Counted from the stretch's first letter, positions 1 to 8,673 are shown. The stretch: 64,000 nt of DNA from an uncultured Caldilineales bacterium (GCA_937907455.1 CALESQ010000096.1:1-64000); one strand, 5' to 3'. Program-made: numbers and translations. Notes: generated by a model not told the origin, from the sequence alone.

Positions 1-60
1 CCGGCTGCTGCCCTGGCTGCCCTCGCCGGCGCTGCCTTCGCCCTCCGCCGCCGCCGCTGA
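1..60 (+). CDS. C-terminal end of a membrane- or wall-anchored protein (partial)
   Basis: Only the last 19 codons and a TGA are inside the window. The frame encodes an Ala/Leu/Gly-rich hydrophobic stretch of about 15 residues followed by four arginines and the stop. A hydrophobic helix followed by a basic tail is the usual C-terminal sorting or anchor tail of exported surface proteins. An intrinsic terminator follows about 85 bp downstream, which fits the end of a gene. The protein itself cannot be identified from this fragment. Confidence 0.5.
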   Translation, partial: PAAALAALAGAAFALRRRR

Positions 61-143
61 GCCAACCAAAGCAATATGCGCCGAGCAAGGTCTGAATAGG
101 CCATGAATTGAACGCAACAGGCCTGATTGTGCGCAAGGGCTAG

Positions 144-178
144 AAAGATGGCATCCGGCAATCCCGGATGCCATCTTT
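144..178 (+). terminator. Rho-independent terminator
   Basis: Perfect 15-bp stem (144-158 pairs with 164-178) with a 5-nt loop and four T at 176-179. It ends the gene that finishes at position 60. The right arm contains an in-frame ATG at 168, which argues against using that ATG as the start of the following gene. Confidence 0.85.
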
Positions 179-188
179 TCGTAACAAA

Positions 189-641
189 ATGCAAGACACC
201 TCACTGTTTAACTTCATCATAACGACAGCAATCACCAGCGGGCTGCTGCTGGCGATTGCTGTGACCGATTGGCGTACGCAACGTATTCCCAATGGGTTGA
301 CCGGTGCTCTGCTGGCCTGGGCCGTGGTACAGGCGCTTTGGCGGGGGCAACCTGATCTTCGTATGCTGCTGACGGGAGCCGTGGCGGGTGGCGGCCTTTT
401 CTGGCTGTTGCATCGCCTGGGCCGGGGAGCGTTGGGATTGGGTGATGTCAAGCTGGCGCTGGCGGGTGGCGCTCTGCTGGGCTGGCCCGCGGTGCTGTCT
501 GCTCTGCTCGGCGCTGTGTTGATGGGAGGCAGTGCGGCTGCATGGCTGCTGCTTAGCGGCCGCGCGCAGCGCCATGAGCGTTTTGCCTACGGGCCATACC
601 TGGCGCTGGCGATTTGGGCCGTATACCTCTGGTCAGGCTAG
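189..641 (+). CDS. Prepilin peptidase, A24 family, short form (TadV/CpaA-like)
   Basis: Aspartic protease that removes the leader peptide of type IV prepilins or Tad/Flp pilins in the cytoplasmic membrane. About 150 aa, the length of the catalytic domain alone. The N-terminal Cys-rich methylase domain of PilD-type enzymes is absent. Both catalytic aspartates are visible: one in the DWRTQRIPN motif near the first membrane helix and one in GLGDVKL, about 60 residues later. Five to six hydrophobic helices fill the rest. An ATG at 168 is in frame but lies inside the preceding terminator hairpin, so the ATG at 189 is preferred. No clear ribosome binding site is seen for either. No pilin genes are in the window. 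Confidence 0.8.
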   Translation: MQDTSLFNFIITTAITSGLLLAIAVTDWRTQRIPNGLTGALLAWAVVQALWRGQPDLRMLLTGAVAGGGLFWLLHRLGRGALGLGDVKLALAGGALLGWPAVLSALLGAVLMGGSAAAWLLLSGRAQRHERFAYGPYLALAIWAVYLWSG

Positions 642-684
642 GCAGTTATGGCTGGGTCAGATCAAGCTGCGACCGGGATTGAGC

Positions 685-865
685 TGCGGCCGGTCTCCAG
701 ACCGAGTCCGCTCGTCCGCCCACTGGCTCGGTCTGGAGACCGGCCAGAGCGTCCGCTCGTCCGCCCACTGGCTCGGTCTGGAGATTGGCCAGAGCGTGCC
801 AGTTCGCTGGCTCGGTCTGGAGATTGGCCAGAGCGTGTCCGCCCACTGGCTCGGTCTGGAGATTG
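685..865. repeat. Imperfect tandem repeats with one inverted copy
   Basis: A core of CTGGCTCGGTCTGGAGA begins at 723, 768, 807 and 846, giving periods of 45, 39 and 39 bp, all multiples of three. Each core continues into a CCGGCCAGAG or TTGGCCAGAG type segment. An inverted copy of the GGTCTGGAGACC part lies at about 685-706. Because the periods are multiples of three, several overlapping frames on both strands stay open across the block. These look like repeat artefacts, not genes. The block fills the gap between the prepilin peptidase and the promoter of the TPR gene. Confidence 0.85.
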
Positions 866-916
866 GGAACCATCCCGGAGGGGCCGGCCAGAGCTTAAAG
901 GTGTAAAGACAAAGGT

Positions 917-945
917 TTGGGGTGCTTCGCACACGCGGGTATAAT
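917..945 (+). promoter_or_regulatory. Promoter for the large TPR gene
   Basis: TTGGGG at 917-922, a 17-bp spacer, and a perfect TATAAT at 940-945. It is followed about 50 bp later by the GTG start of the TPR gene. Confidence 0.7.
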
Positions 946-994
946 ACGGGTCTGATCGCAACCGCTTCTATTCTGCCGTTCAACGAGATAACCC

Positions 995-3900
995 GTGCTA
1001 AACTTAAATCGAAAATGGTCTGATCTATCTGCTACTACCCGCGTGTTGCTGGTGGCTGCTGTGCTGCTGCCGCTGCTTATTGTCGCTGCATTGCTGCTGG
1101 CTGATCGCCAATCAGCAGCGCCGGTGGCGGCAGTTGATGCCGTGGCCTATAACCGCGCTCTGGCTGATGGCGATGCCCATCTGGCTGCCGGGCGCTACGC
1201 CGAAGCACTGCAAAGCTATGATCAGGCCGCGCAGGCCAATTCGTTGTCACCTGCGCCTGCGTTGAAACGAGGCAATGTTTATCTGGCACAGGGTCTCACC
1301 GAACAGGCCATCGAAGCCTATCGGGCAGCCACGGAAAAGGATCCAACGTATGCGCTGGCCTATTTTCAGATAGGCGAAGCGTATCGGATGCAAGGGGATA
1401 ACAATGCTGCCATCGGCGAGTACGAACGGGCGCTGCGGGTGAATCCGGCCTTTGCCGATGCCTACACACAGATGGGCGGCATTTACCAGGATCGCGGCGA
1501 TGCAACACGCGCCCGCGAGCTGTATAACGAGGCGTTGCGCGCGGCAGTGACCGACGTGCGCGCTAGGGCCTCTGCGCTCACCCGCCTGGGCAACCTGGAG
1601 ACACAGACCGGTAAACCCGATCAAGCGATCACATTCTATCAACAGGCCCAACAGGAAGACCCCACCTTTGCCGGTTCCTACATCCAACTCGGTCAAGTGT
1701 ATCTCAGCCAGGAGCAGCTTGATACGGCGTTGCAGCAGTTTCAGGCCGCAGTAGACAATGCCTCCACCAACGCCGATGCGCGGTTCTTTCTGGGGCAGGT
1801 ACACAGTCGCTTGGGTCAACTGGATGAAGCAGAAGCGGAACTGAAAGAAGCGGTGCGTCTGGCTCCACAAAGCGTACGTGCCTATCAGTGGTTGGGACAG
1901 GTTTACACCACCCGCGGCCGCCCTGCCGAAGCTACGACACTCTACGAGCAGGCTTTGGAACAAATCCCCAACAGCCGCGACATTCGCCTGTCGTTGGCCG
2001 CGGCCTATCGCAAGCAGGGGCAATATCAGCAGGCACTTGAGCAATACAACGCGGCTTTGCAGTCCAGCCCCGATGATGCCGATATCTACACCGAGATGGG
2101 CGCTACCTATCGCGAATTGGGTGATACCGCCGGAGCGCAGCAAGCCTTTGCTCAGGTCACAGCGTTGGCTGCCGAACAGCCTTTGCGCGTAGCCCAGGCC
2201 CTCACCAAGCTGGGCAACACCTATCGCGACAACGGAGAGTTGGACGAAGCCGAAGCGCGCTATCAACAGGCGCTTGCCACCGATCCCAGTTATCTTGGCG
2301 CGTATCTGCAACTGGCCTTTTTATACGATCAGCAGAACGATTTGCCCGCAGCGCTGCAAGTGTATCGCCGTGCCGCCGAGGCCGCGCCTGCTGATGCCGA
2401 AGCCCGTTTCAAGCTGGGCCAAACCCTGCGTCGCAGCGGTGATTTGGCCGGAGCTGCAGTGGAATTGACTGAGGCGGTTCGCCTTGACCCCACCCGCTAC
2501 CGCGCTCTGGTTGAATTGGGACGCACCGAGGAGCAGCAAGGCAACCTGGCCGCGGCGATCCCTTCCTATGTTCAGGCCATCGCCATCAACGGCAACGATC
2601 CGACCACGCGCCTGTTGTTGGGTGCAGCCTATCGCCGTAACAATCAACCGGCAGAGGCGGTGACGCAACTGAGCGCGCTGCGCGATCTTGCCCCGGATAA
2701 CACCGATGGTCTGGTGCAGCTTGTCCTGGCCTATCTCGATCTGCGCCAAGCTGACAAGGCCGCAGAAGCTGCCGATGCTGCGTTGGCTCTCACACCTGAT
2801 TTGCCCGCTGCCATCTATCTGCGTGCCGAAATCAGTCGTCAATCGGGTGATCTGGAGGCAGCAGAAGCCGGTTTTCGCCGCGTGCTGGCGTTGGATGCCA
2901 CCTATGGCGACGCCTGGTTGCAGTTAAACGAAATCTACGAAGCGCGCGGCGATGCCGCAGCCGCCGAAGACAGCCTGCAACAAGCCTTGCAGGCTGGTGG
3001 TGATAACCCTGCGGTGACCTCGGCGGTGCTGACCAAGCAAGGCAATGCACTCGTCAAAAGCGGCGATACCGATATGGCTATTGCCCGCTATCAGGCTGCC
3101 ATCACCGCGCGGCCCGACTATGCTGCGCCTTATTTGCAGCTTGGCGCGCTGTATACCACGCAGGAACGCTTTGCCGAGGCGCTTGCGGTATATCAAGCCG
3201 GAGTCAAGGCATTGCCCGCCAACGCCGATTTGCGGCTGCGCTTGGGGCAAGCCTATCGCCGAGCTGGTGAAAACAGCCAGGCTATCGAGCAGCTTGAACA
3301 AGCGGTGACGCTGTCTCCCGCGATCTGGCAGGCGCATTTAGCTTTGGGTAGCGTGTACGAGGACGATGGCCGACAGATTCAGGCGCTGGAGCAGTTCTCC
3401 ACTACGGTGGCGCTGGCCCCTGTTGATCCGGAAGCCAACTTCCGTTTGGCGCAAGCCCTGCGCAAGGCCGATCAGCCCCAGGCAGCCATCCAGGCCTTTG
3501 CCGCTTTGCTGGAGTTGCCCGGCGGCGCTGCCTACACCGGAGCCTATGTGCAGATGGGGCAGGCTTACGAGGCGCTGGACGACCTGGCGGCAGCCGAGCG
3601 CCGCTATCGCCGTGCCCTGGACTTTGAGGATCAGGCAGCAAGCGGCTATTTCTTCCTGGGCGAATTATATCGCAAGCAGGGTCAATATGATGCCGCCATT
3701 GAAGCCTTTGAGCAGGCGCTAACGCTTGATCCGAACGCGGTGGATGCCAAGTTGCAATTGGGGATTGTTTATCAGGCCTCCGGCGATCTGGAATTGGCGC
3801 AAACTACCATCGGTGAAGTCGCTGCCCTGGGAGAAAGCAACCGGCAGGCGGCGGCGCAAGCGTATCTGCGGCTGGGTAATCTGGCTCTGGGCGCGGGCGA

Positions 3901-5059
3901 CACCGAGGGCGCGCTCGCGCATTACCGCACCGCGCAGCAAGCTTATCCCTCATTGATCGGCCCCTATCTGCAGATCGCCCAGATTTTACGCAGCCAGGGC
4001 GAAGATCAGGCTGCTTTTGCCGAAATCGAAAAGGCAGTAGCCAGCAACCCCTCCAGTGCTGAAGCCGTGCTGGAGCTGGGCAAAGCCTATATCACGCAGC
4101 AACAATACCGCCAGGCGGTGCAAGCGTTGGAAAAGGCCATTGACCTGAACCCCAGCTATGTGGATGCCTTGATCCAGCTTGGCGCGGCTTTGCAGGGACT
4201 GGGCAACCCCGAGCGAGCCGAGATTATGCTGAACCGCGCCCTGCGGCTGGCCTCACGCGATGAGCAGGCCGCGCGCGTGCTGGTGCAGCGCGGCGAGTTG
4301 TTCGCCAGCCAGGGACGCTATGCCGCGGCCATTAGCGATTTCACGACAGCCATCGAACGCAATCCGCGCAATCTGCCGGCCTACGTGTCGTTAGGCGAAA
4401 CCTATCGTGCCCGTGGTGACTTCGATCAGGCGCTTACTCAGTTCAAGGCCGCGCTGTTGCTGGATGATCAATACGGCGACGCCTATGTTAAATTGGGCAA
4501 TCTATACGGCCAAACGGGACAGGCTGCCGAAGCGGTGGCGGCCTATCAGCAGGCGGCTACGGCACAGCCTGAGAACGCTTGGTACCGCCTGCTGGTGGGT
4601 GATGCCCAAGTGGCCGCCGGGCAGGCTGACACTGCGCTGACCTCGTATCAGGAGGCATTGCAGTTGCAACCTCAGTATCAGCAAGACCCCGCTTACTATT
4701 TGCGGCTGGCTGCGGCGTATCAGGCCAACGAGCAGTGGGATGAAGCATTGGCTCAGGCGCAACAGGCCGAGCAGGTAGCCGCGGCGGCAGAAAGCAGCGG
4801 CGAAGGCGCATTGCAGGCACAGGGCGATATTCTGTTGGCCCGTTCTGACTGGCAGGCGGCGGCAACCATGTTTAACCGTGTGTTGGCACTCAATCCGCAG
4901 CGAATGCAGGCGGTGCGCGGTTTGGCGCTGGCACTGGAAGGGCAGGGCCGCAATCAGGAAGCCATTGTGCAATGGCGTGCTTATCTGCAAAAGCTGCCAA
5001 GTGGTGACTATGCTGATGAGGCCCGCGCCCACCTGCGCAAGCTCACTGCCTCGCCGTAA
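995..5059 (+). CDS. Giant membrane-anchored TPR protein
   Basis: 1354 aa. A short cytoplasmic N-terminus is followed by one strong membrane helix at about residues 17-37. The rest is an almost unbroken series of 34-residue tetratricopeptide repeats, recognisable from the recurring A-Y-x-x-L-G-x-x-Y pattern and DP or NP turns. From the length there is room for roughly 35 repeats. Such a solenoid is a protein-interaction scaffold, here held at the membrane and probably facing outward. No enzymatic domain is seen. The start is a GTG at 995 preceded by a weak GAGA-type site, downstream of a clear promoter. The gene is closed by a bidirectional terminator shared with the convergent rpmH operon. 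The specific role is unknown. Confidence 0.85.
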   Translation: MLNLNRKWSDLSATTRVLLVAAVLLPLLIVAALLLADRQSAAPVAAVDAVAYNRALADGDAHLAAGRYAEALQSYDQAAQANSLSPAPALKRGNVYLAQGLTEQAIEAYRAATEKDPTYALAYFQIGEAYRMQGDNNAAIGEYERALRVNPAFADAYTQMGGIYQDRGDATRARELYNEALRAAVTDVRARASALTRLGNLETQTGKPDQAITFYQQAQQEDPTFAGSYIQLGQVYLSQEQLDTALQQFQAAVDNASTNADARFFLGQVHSRLGQLDEAEAELKEAVRLAPQSVRAYQWLGQVYTTRGRPAEATTLYEQALEQIPNSRDIRLSLAAAYRKQGQYQQALEQYNAALQSSPDDADIYTEMGATYRELGDTAGAQQAFAQVTALAAEQPLRVAQALTKLGNTYRDNGELDEAEARYQQALATDPSYLGAYLQLAFLYDQQNDLPAALQVYRRAAEAAPADAEARFKLGQTLRRSGDLAGAAVELTEAVRLDPTRYRALVELGRTEEQQGNLAAAIPSYVQAIAINGNDPTTRLLLGAAYRRNNQPAEAVTQLSALRDLAPDNTDGLVQLVLAYLDLRQADKAAEAADAALALTPDLPAAIYLRAEISRQSGDLEAAEAGFRRVLALDATYGDAWLQLNEIYEARGDAAAAEDSLQQALQAGGDNPAVTSAVLTKQGNALVKSGDTDMAIARYQAAITARPDYAAPYLQLGALYTTQERFAEALAVYQAGVKALPANADLRLRLGQAYRRAGENSQAIEQLEQAVTLSPAIWQAHLALGSVYEDDGRQIQALEQFSTTVALAPVDPEANFRLAQALRKADQPQAAIQAFAALLELPGGAAYTGAYVQMGQAYEALDDLAAAERRYRRALDFEDQAASGYFFLGELYRKQGQYDAAIEAFEQALTLDPNAVDAKLQLGIVYQASGDLELAQTTIGEVAALGESNRQAAAQAYLRLGNLALGAGDTEGALAHYRTAQQAYPSLIGPYLQIAQILRSQGEDQAAFAEIEKAVASNPSSAEAVLELGKAYITQQQYRQAVQALEKAIDLNPSYVDALIQLGAALQGLGNPERAEIMLNRALRLASRDEQAARVLVQRGELFASQGRYAAAISDFTTAIERNPRNLPAYVSLGETYRARGDFDQALTQFKAALLLDDQYGDAYVKLGNLYGQTGQAAEAVAAYQQAATAQPENAWYRLLVGDAQVAAGQADTALTSYQEALQLQPQYQQDPAYYLRLAAAYQANEQWDEALAQAQQAEQVAAAAESSGEGALQAQGDILLARSDWQAAATMFNRVLALNPQRMQAVRGLALALEGQGRNQEAIVQWRAYLQKLPSGDYADEARAHLRKLTASP

Positions 5060-5146
5060 TGTTGTTGCTGAAGTTTATCGCTGCGCAGTAACCCGAACGG
5101 GCGCGGACGGAAGAGGGTGGAAAGATGCACACGGATTGGAAAACAG

Positions 5147-5180
5147 AAAATGCGCACGGGTTCTAGCCCGTGCGCATTTT
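5147..5180. terminator. Bidirectional intrinsic terminator
   Basis: Perfect 14-bp arms 5147-5160 and 5167-5180 with a 6-nt loop. It is flanked by A residues on the left and a long T run on the right (5177-5184), so it can work for the + strand TPR gene and the - strand jag gene, which converge here. Confidence 0.9.
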
Positions 5181-5205
5181 TTTTGTTGTGTCTGTATAGG
5201 TTGCG

Positions 5206-6039
5206 CTAGGCCGAGGGGATGATAGTCACCTTGCGATGATCACCATCACCGACGCTTTCGGTGGTGACACCGGCATAGTTGCGCAGGGTGATGTGAACGA
5301 TACGGCGTTCGCGCGCAGGCATCGCCTCCAGCATTACCACGCGACCGGTGCTGACAGCGCGCTCAGCCATGCGCTCGGCCAGCCGCACCAGCTGCTCTTC
5401 ACGCCGCGCCTTGTAGCTTTCTACATCTACCACCAGGTTCACCCAATGGTGGGTGCGGTGATTCACCATCAACCGCGTGAGGTATTGCAGCGCCGACAAT
5501 GTCTCAGCCCGCCGACCGATCAGAATGCCCAAATCATCACCTTCGATATTGAGCACAATCGGTGCATCCTGTTCATCATCCAGCACACCGCGGTAGGGGA
5601 CTATCTCGGCAACCGCCTTCAGATCCATGCGGTCAAGCATGCCTTGCAGCAGTTCACAGGCTACCAGGCTGACAGGATCCACCTCGACCGGTGTGTTAGG
5701 GGGCTGTGCTACCGAAGCCTCAGCAACCACAGGGGCTTCAACGACAACAGGGGCAGCAGGTACAACAGGCTCTGCCGCAGGGGGTGGCACCTCATCAGCA
5801 ACGCGCGCAACGGGTTTGCGGCTGGGCTTTGCCGGCTGCACAGCAGGTGTGGCCGGGGCGGGTTTCAGCGTAATGCGCACGCGGGCATCTTCTGCGCCAA
5901 AACCCAGCAAGCCCCGACTTCCACGGCTGAGAACTTCGATATCAACGGCATTGGCCTTAAGGCCCAACGCGGCCAGACCCGTCTCGATCGCTTCTTCGAC
6001 CGTCTTGCCGCGAAATTCATCGCCTGGTGTTGCACTCAT
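5206..6039 (-). CDS. khpB: Jag/KhpB RNA-binding protein (SpoIIIJ-associated)
   Basis: 277 aa. Residues about 1-60 are a Jag-N domain with the motif GLLGFGAEDARV. Residues about 65-115 are an Ala/Pro/Val-rich linker. A KH domain follows with IGRRAETLSALQYL (GxxG-type loop), and a C-terminal R3H domain contains the expected Arg-x-x-x-His (RRIVH). Family members bind RNA and act in cell-wall growth and division, often with a second KH protein, and are typically encoded beside yidC. Here the start lies 3 bp after the yidC stop, at the end of the rpmH-rnpA-yidD-yidC operon. The gene is ended by the terminator at 5147-5180. Confidence 0.92.
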   Translation of the reverse strand: MSATPGDEFRGKTVEEAIETGLAALGLKANAVDIEVLSRGSRGLLGFGAEDARVRITLKPAPATPAVQPAKPSRKPVARVADEVPPPAAEPVVPAAPVVVEAPVVAEASVAQPPNTPVEVDPVSLVACELLQGMLDRMDLKAVAEIVPYRGVLDDEQDAPIVLNIEGDDLGILIGRRAETLSALQYLTRLMVNHRTHHWVNLVVDVESYKARREEQLVRLAERMAERAVSTGRVVMLEAMPARERRIVHITLRNYAGVTTESVGDGDHRKVTIIPSA

Positions 6040-6042
6040 ACG

Positions 6043-7062
6043 TTAGCTCTTCTTTTTGCGCATCTTGCGCCGTCGGCCTGCCGAAAGCCCATCGGGCGTT
6101 TGCGGCTGTACAGACGGACGGCTGGTGGTGCTGGTGACCGTCACCGAGGTGGCCTCTTTGTTGCCACCGGTGGTAGATGCCGGCTTGATGGAGCTTTTCG
6201 ACAGCCCGGTGTCGGTTGCTTCGGGCACAGGTTTGCGCCCCGGCAGCAAGCCGGACCAACCGGTGGTCAGCCCCTGCTGAATGATCTGCAAGACGTTAGA
6301 GGTGACCCAGTACAGCGTCAAACCGGAGGGTACAAGCAGGGTGATGTAGCCGAACATCAGCGGCATCATCATCATCATGGTGTTGGTGGAGCCGGGCAGG
6401 GCGCTGGCATTGGCGTTCTGGCTCATACGCTGCATGACTATCTGCGACAGCACGTAAAGCACGGGCAGCAGCAGGTAGGGCAGCACCTGAGCAGAAAGCA
6501 GGTGTTGCGGCGTGAGCGGGGTCAGCCACGACATGCCTTCAAAGTAACGGGGAAAGGCCAGGCTGGGCAGCCACAGGAAGCGTTCATCCAGTTTGGGGCC
6601 CAGGGTCAGCAAGGCATAGTAAAAAGCAAACAGGATGGGCATTTGGATCAGCAGGGGCAAGCAGCCACCGGCAGGGTTCACCCCTTCCTGGCGGTATAAC
6701 TCCATCTGCTTTTCAGCCAGCTTGCTGCGGTCGCTGCCATATTTTTCCTGCAGCTCTTTCATCTTAGGCTGCACATCCTGCATTTTCTTCATCGACTCCA
6801 TCTGTTTTTTGGTCAGTGGATAGATGAGCAGGCGGATCAGCACTGTTACCAGGATAATGGTCAGGCCGTAGCTGGCCAGGTTGACCCGCGCCAGCAAATC
6901 GTGCATGAACTGAATGATCAGAGCCAGCGGGTCAGAAAGCCAGGCGATCCAGCCGGGCGCGGAGAGATTGCCGTCGGCCTCTTTCACCGGCGCACAACCA
7001 GACAGCGCCATCGCCAGGAAAACCAACACAAGCAACAGGCTAAACGCCCGTTTTTTCGACAT
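6043..7062 (-). CDS. yidC: Membrane protein insertase YidC/Oxa1
   Basis: 339 aa, the short Gram-positive form without the large periplasmic domain. The N-terminus is a lipoprotein signal peptide with the lipobox ALSGC. Five membrane segments follow, including the GGCLPLLIQMPI motif of the family and a Met-rich cytoplasmic-side segment (NTMMMMMPLMFG). The C-terminal tail is very basic (RRRKMRKKKS), as in YidC proteins that contact ribosomes. YidC inserts membrane proteins alone or with SecYEG. It lies between yidD and jag, the usual order. Confidence 0.95.
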   Translation of the reverse strand: MSKKRAFSLLLVLVFLAMALSGCAPVKEADGNLSAPGWIAWLSDPLALIIQFMHDLLARVNLASYGLTIILVTVLIRLLIYPLTKKQMESMKKMQDVQPKMKELQEKYGSDRSKLAEKQMELYRQEGVNPAGGCLPLLIQMPILFAFYYALLTLGPKLDERFLWLPSLAFPRYFEGMSWLTPLTPQHLLSAQVLPYLLLPVLYVLSQIVMQRMSQNANASALPGSTNTMMMMMPLMFGYITLLVPSGLTLYWVTSNVLQIIQQGLTTGWSGLLPGRKPVPEATDTGLSKSSIKPASTTGGNKEATSVTVTSTTSRPSVQPQTPDGLSAGRRRKMRKKKS

Positions 7063-7094
7063 AATGGATTCTTTACTCCAACGAACTAGAATGG

Positions 7095-7304
7095 CTATGG
7101 AACCGGATCATAGCCGCCGGGGTTGAACGGATGGCAACGTCCGATGCGTCTGAGGCCCAGCCATAACCCTTTGGCCGCGCCATGGCGCTCTACCGCCTCC
7201 AACATGTAATGCGAACAGGTAGGATGAAAGCGGCAGTTGTTGCCCAGCAACGGCGATAAAAACCGCTGATAGGCGCGCAGCAAGGTGACAAGCAACGATT
7301 TCAT
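7095..7304 (-). CDS. yidD: YidD membrane protein insertion efficiency factor
   Basis: 69 aa. It contains the family signature CRFHPTCSHYMLEAVERHG and the C-terminal CHPFNPGGYDPVP. The protein is thought to assist YidC-dependent insertion at the inner face of the membrane. The start overlaps the last codon and stop of rnpA by 4 bp (7301-7304), so the two are translationally coupled. Length and order are typical. Confidence 0.95.
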   Translation of the reverse strand: MKSLLVTLLRAYQRFLSPLLGNNCRFHPTCSHYMLEAVERHGAAKGLWLGLRRIGRCHPFNPGGYDPVP

Positions 7305-7696
7305 GCGTTGTCCAATGCCAGTGGAGGAACACCTGGTGAAGAAAGCAGTGTTGTGGCGGTCACGGAGAAAAGCCCCGCTTGCTGCAACAAACGCTTGACT
7401 GCGCTTTCGATCTGGCGGTAGTCAGCCCGGGCAATTGCGGGCCTGGCAATTAAAACAATGTCCCAACCGCGGGCAATGCCATCGTCGTGCAGACGGATGA
7501 TCTCCCGCAGGCGACGACGAGCCTGATTGCGGATTACGGCGTTGCCAACCCGCTTGCTGGCAGAAAAGCCAAAACGGCTACGTGTCAGTTCGTTGGGCAG
7601 GACACACAGCACCAGCAGCCGATGAGTAAAGCATTTGCCGTTGCGGCGAACCTGCTCAAAGCGTTCACGTCCGCTCAGTCGCTGCCTGCGCTTCAA
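7301..7696 (-). CDS. rnpA: Ribonuclease P protein component
   Basis: 131 aa. Basic protein with the RNA-binding signature VIRNQARRRLREIIRLH (the RNR motif) and an N-terminal RRQRLSGRERFEQV segment typical of RnpA. It assists the catalytic RNA in 5' maturation of tRNAs. The start is a TTG at 7696, only 4 bp after the rpmH stop. No good ribosome binding site is visible, so translation is probably coupled to rpmH. The C-terminal 20 residues are less conserved. Confidence 0.92.
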   Translation of the reverse strand: MKRRQRLSGRERFEQVRRNGKCFTHRLLVLCVLPNELTRSRFGFSASKRVGNAVIRNQARRRLREIIRLHDDGIARGWDIVLIARPAIARADYRQIESAVKRLLQQAGLFSVTATTLLSSPGVPPLALDNA

Positions 7697-7700
7697 GGAA

Positions 7701-7865
7701 TTACCAGGTCCGCTTGCGATAGGTCAGGGACGAAGCCAGGCGCTTGCGGCCGCGGGCGCGGCGGCGCTTGATCACATCGCGACCATCGCTGGTGCTCATG
7801 CGCTCACGAAAGCCGTGCACCTTCAAACGATGGCGCACCTTGGGCTGATAAGTTCTTTTCGTCAT
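7701..7865 (-). CDS. rpmH: Ribosomal protein L34 (bL34)
   Basis: 54 aa, very basic. It begins MTKRTYQPKVRHRLKVHGFR and continues with RMSTSDGRDVIKRRRARGRKRL, the hallmark of bL34. The family is usually 44-50 aa; this one has a slightly longer C-terminus ending in RKRTW. It is the first gene of the rpmH-rnpA-yidD-yidC-jag operon and is read from the promoter at 8033-8061 through a leader of about 160 nt. Confidence 0.96.
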   Translation of the reverse strand: MTKRTYQPKVRHRLKVHGFRERMSTSDGRDVIKRRRARGRKRLASSLTYRKRTW

Positions 7866-7950
7866 GGATCAATCCGCGTTCCTTTCTGGGGGATACATCA
7901 CTGCCTGTCAGGCAGAGAATTAGCTGTTTGTGGCAAGCGCTATAAACAAC

Positions 7951-7985
7951 AAAAAACGGGAGAGGCCAGACTTGCCCCTCACCCG
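7951..7985 (-). promoter_or_regulatory. Terminator-like hairpin (attenuator candidate) in the rpmH leader
   Basis: Read on the minus strand, CGGGTGAGG (7985-7977) pairs with CCTCTCCCG (7965-7957) with one T-T mismatch, around an 11-nt loop. Six T follow (7956-7951). It lies between the rpmH promoter and the rpmH start. It could end readthrough from the upstream HD gene, but any transcript from the rpmH promoter must also cross it, so transcription attenuation of the operon is a real possibility. Confidence 0.55.
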
Positions 7986-8032
7986 CTTTGTGTATAGCTA
8001 CACCGGATAAGATGTTGTTACAAATCTGAGCC

Positions 8033-8061
8033 ATTATACTTGGAGGCCCGACTCCCGTCAA
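8033..8061 (-). promoter_or_regulatory. Promoter of the rpmH operon
   Basis: Minus strand TTGACG (8061-8056), a 17-bp spacer, and TATAAT (8038-8033). It is nearly identical in form to the efp promoter in this window. The predicted leader to rpmH is about 160 nt. Confidence 0.85.
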
Positions 8062-8076
8062 ATCATACACGGTGTG

Positions 8077-8673
8077 CTAGCCGGCAGCAGCCAGCCGCCC
8101 ATCCAGCCCCAAGTCAGCGGCAATGTCTTGCAGCGCAGTCAGCACCAGAGCAATATGTTCCTCCAGCGGCTCGCCCAGCTCGGCAGTGTACTGTTCGATC
8201 TCGTGGCGGTCAATGGCTGCGGTAAAGGCGCGATCTTTCCACTTTTTGCGCACCGAACGCACATCGGCATCGGCCAGGTTTTTGCTGGGACGCACATAGC
8301 CCACCGCCATAATCAGCCCGGTCAGCTCGTCCACCGCCACCAGCGCCTTGTCCATACGGCTGCTGCGCGGCTTGTTCAGATAGGGCGCATGCCCTTCCAC
8401 AGCCTGAATCAGCGCATCGGGATAATTTAACTCGCGAAACAGGCGTAACGAGCGGCGCGGATGGCCGTTTACCGGGTCGGTCATATCAGGAAACTGCTCG
8501 AAGTCCAGGTCGTGCAGCAGCCCGGTGATGCCCCACAACGCTTCATCTTCGCCGTAGCGACGGGCATAGGCGCGCATAGCTGCCTCTACAGCCAGCATGT
8601 GCTTGCGCAGGCTGTCGCTCTGCACCCATTCACACAACAATTGCCAGGCTTGTTCACGGCTTGGTAACGGCAT
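8077..8673 (-). CDS. HD-domain metal-dependent phosphohydrolase
   Basis: 198 aa. It has the HD-superfamily metal ligands: an N-terminal His in the segment LRKHMLAVE, the HD pair in GLLHDLDFE, a further His in EGHAPYL, and an Asp in VDELTG. This short HDIG-type family is widespread but of undefined substrate. Relatives act on nucleotides or other phosphoesters. It is transcribed alone from the promoter at 8710-8738, divergent from the radical SAM gene, and its end lies just before the rpmH promoter. Confidence 0.8.
   Translation of the reverse strand: MPLPSREQAWQLLCEWVQSDSLRKHMLAVEAAMRAYARRYGEDEALWGITGLLHDLDFEQFPDMTDPVNGHPRRSLRLFRELNYPDALIQAVEGHAPYLNKPRSSRMDKALVAVDELTGLIMAVGYVRPSKNLADADVRSVRKKWKDRAFTAAIDRHEIEQYTAELGEPLEEHIALVLTALQDIAADLGLDGRLAAAG

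Noticed and set aside
685..865. CRISPR-like array
   Set aside because: The intervals between cores are themselves near identical, there are only four direct copies, and no cas genes are near.
646..983. Several overlapping open frames on both strands in the repeat block
   Set aside because: The repeat periods are multiples of three, so frames stay open by chance. The products are low-complexity and no ribosome binding sites are seen.
1247..2311. 354-aa open frame antisense to the TPR gene
   Set aside because: It mirrors the TPR repeats and has no homologue-like motif; the + strand frame is clearly coding.
5236..6699. 487-aa open frame on the + strand, antisense to jag and yidC
   Set aside because: It is the complement of two well-supported genes, with His/Gln/Arg-rich composition and no recognisable domain.
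7866..8076. Chromosomal origin near rpmH
   Set aside because: rpmH often lies near oriC, but no dnaA or dnaN is in the window and no cluster of TTATCCACA-like boxes is seen in this gap.
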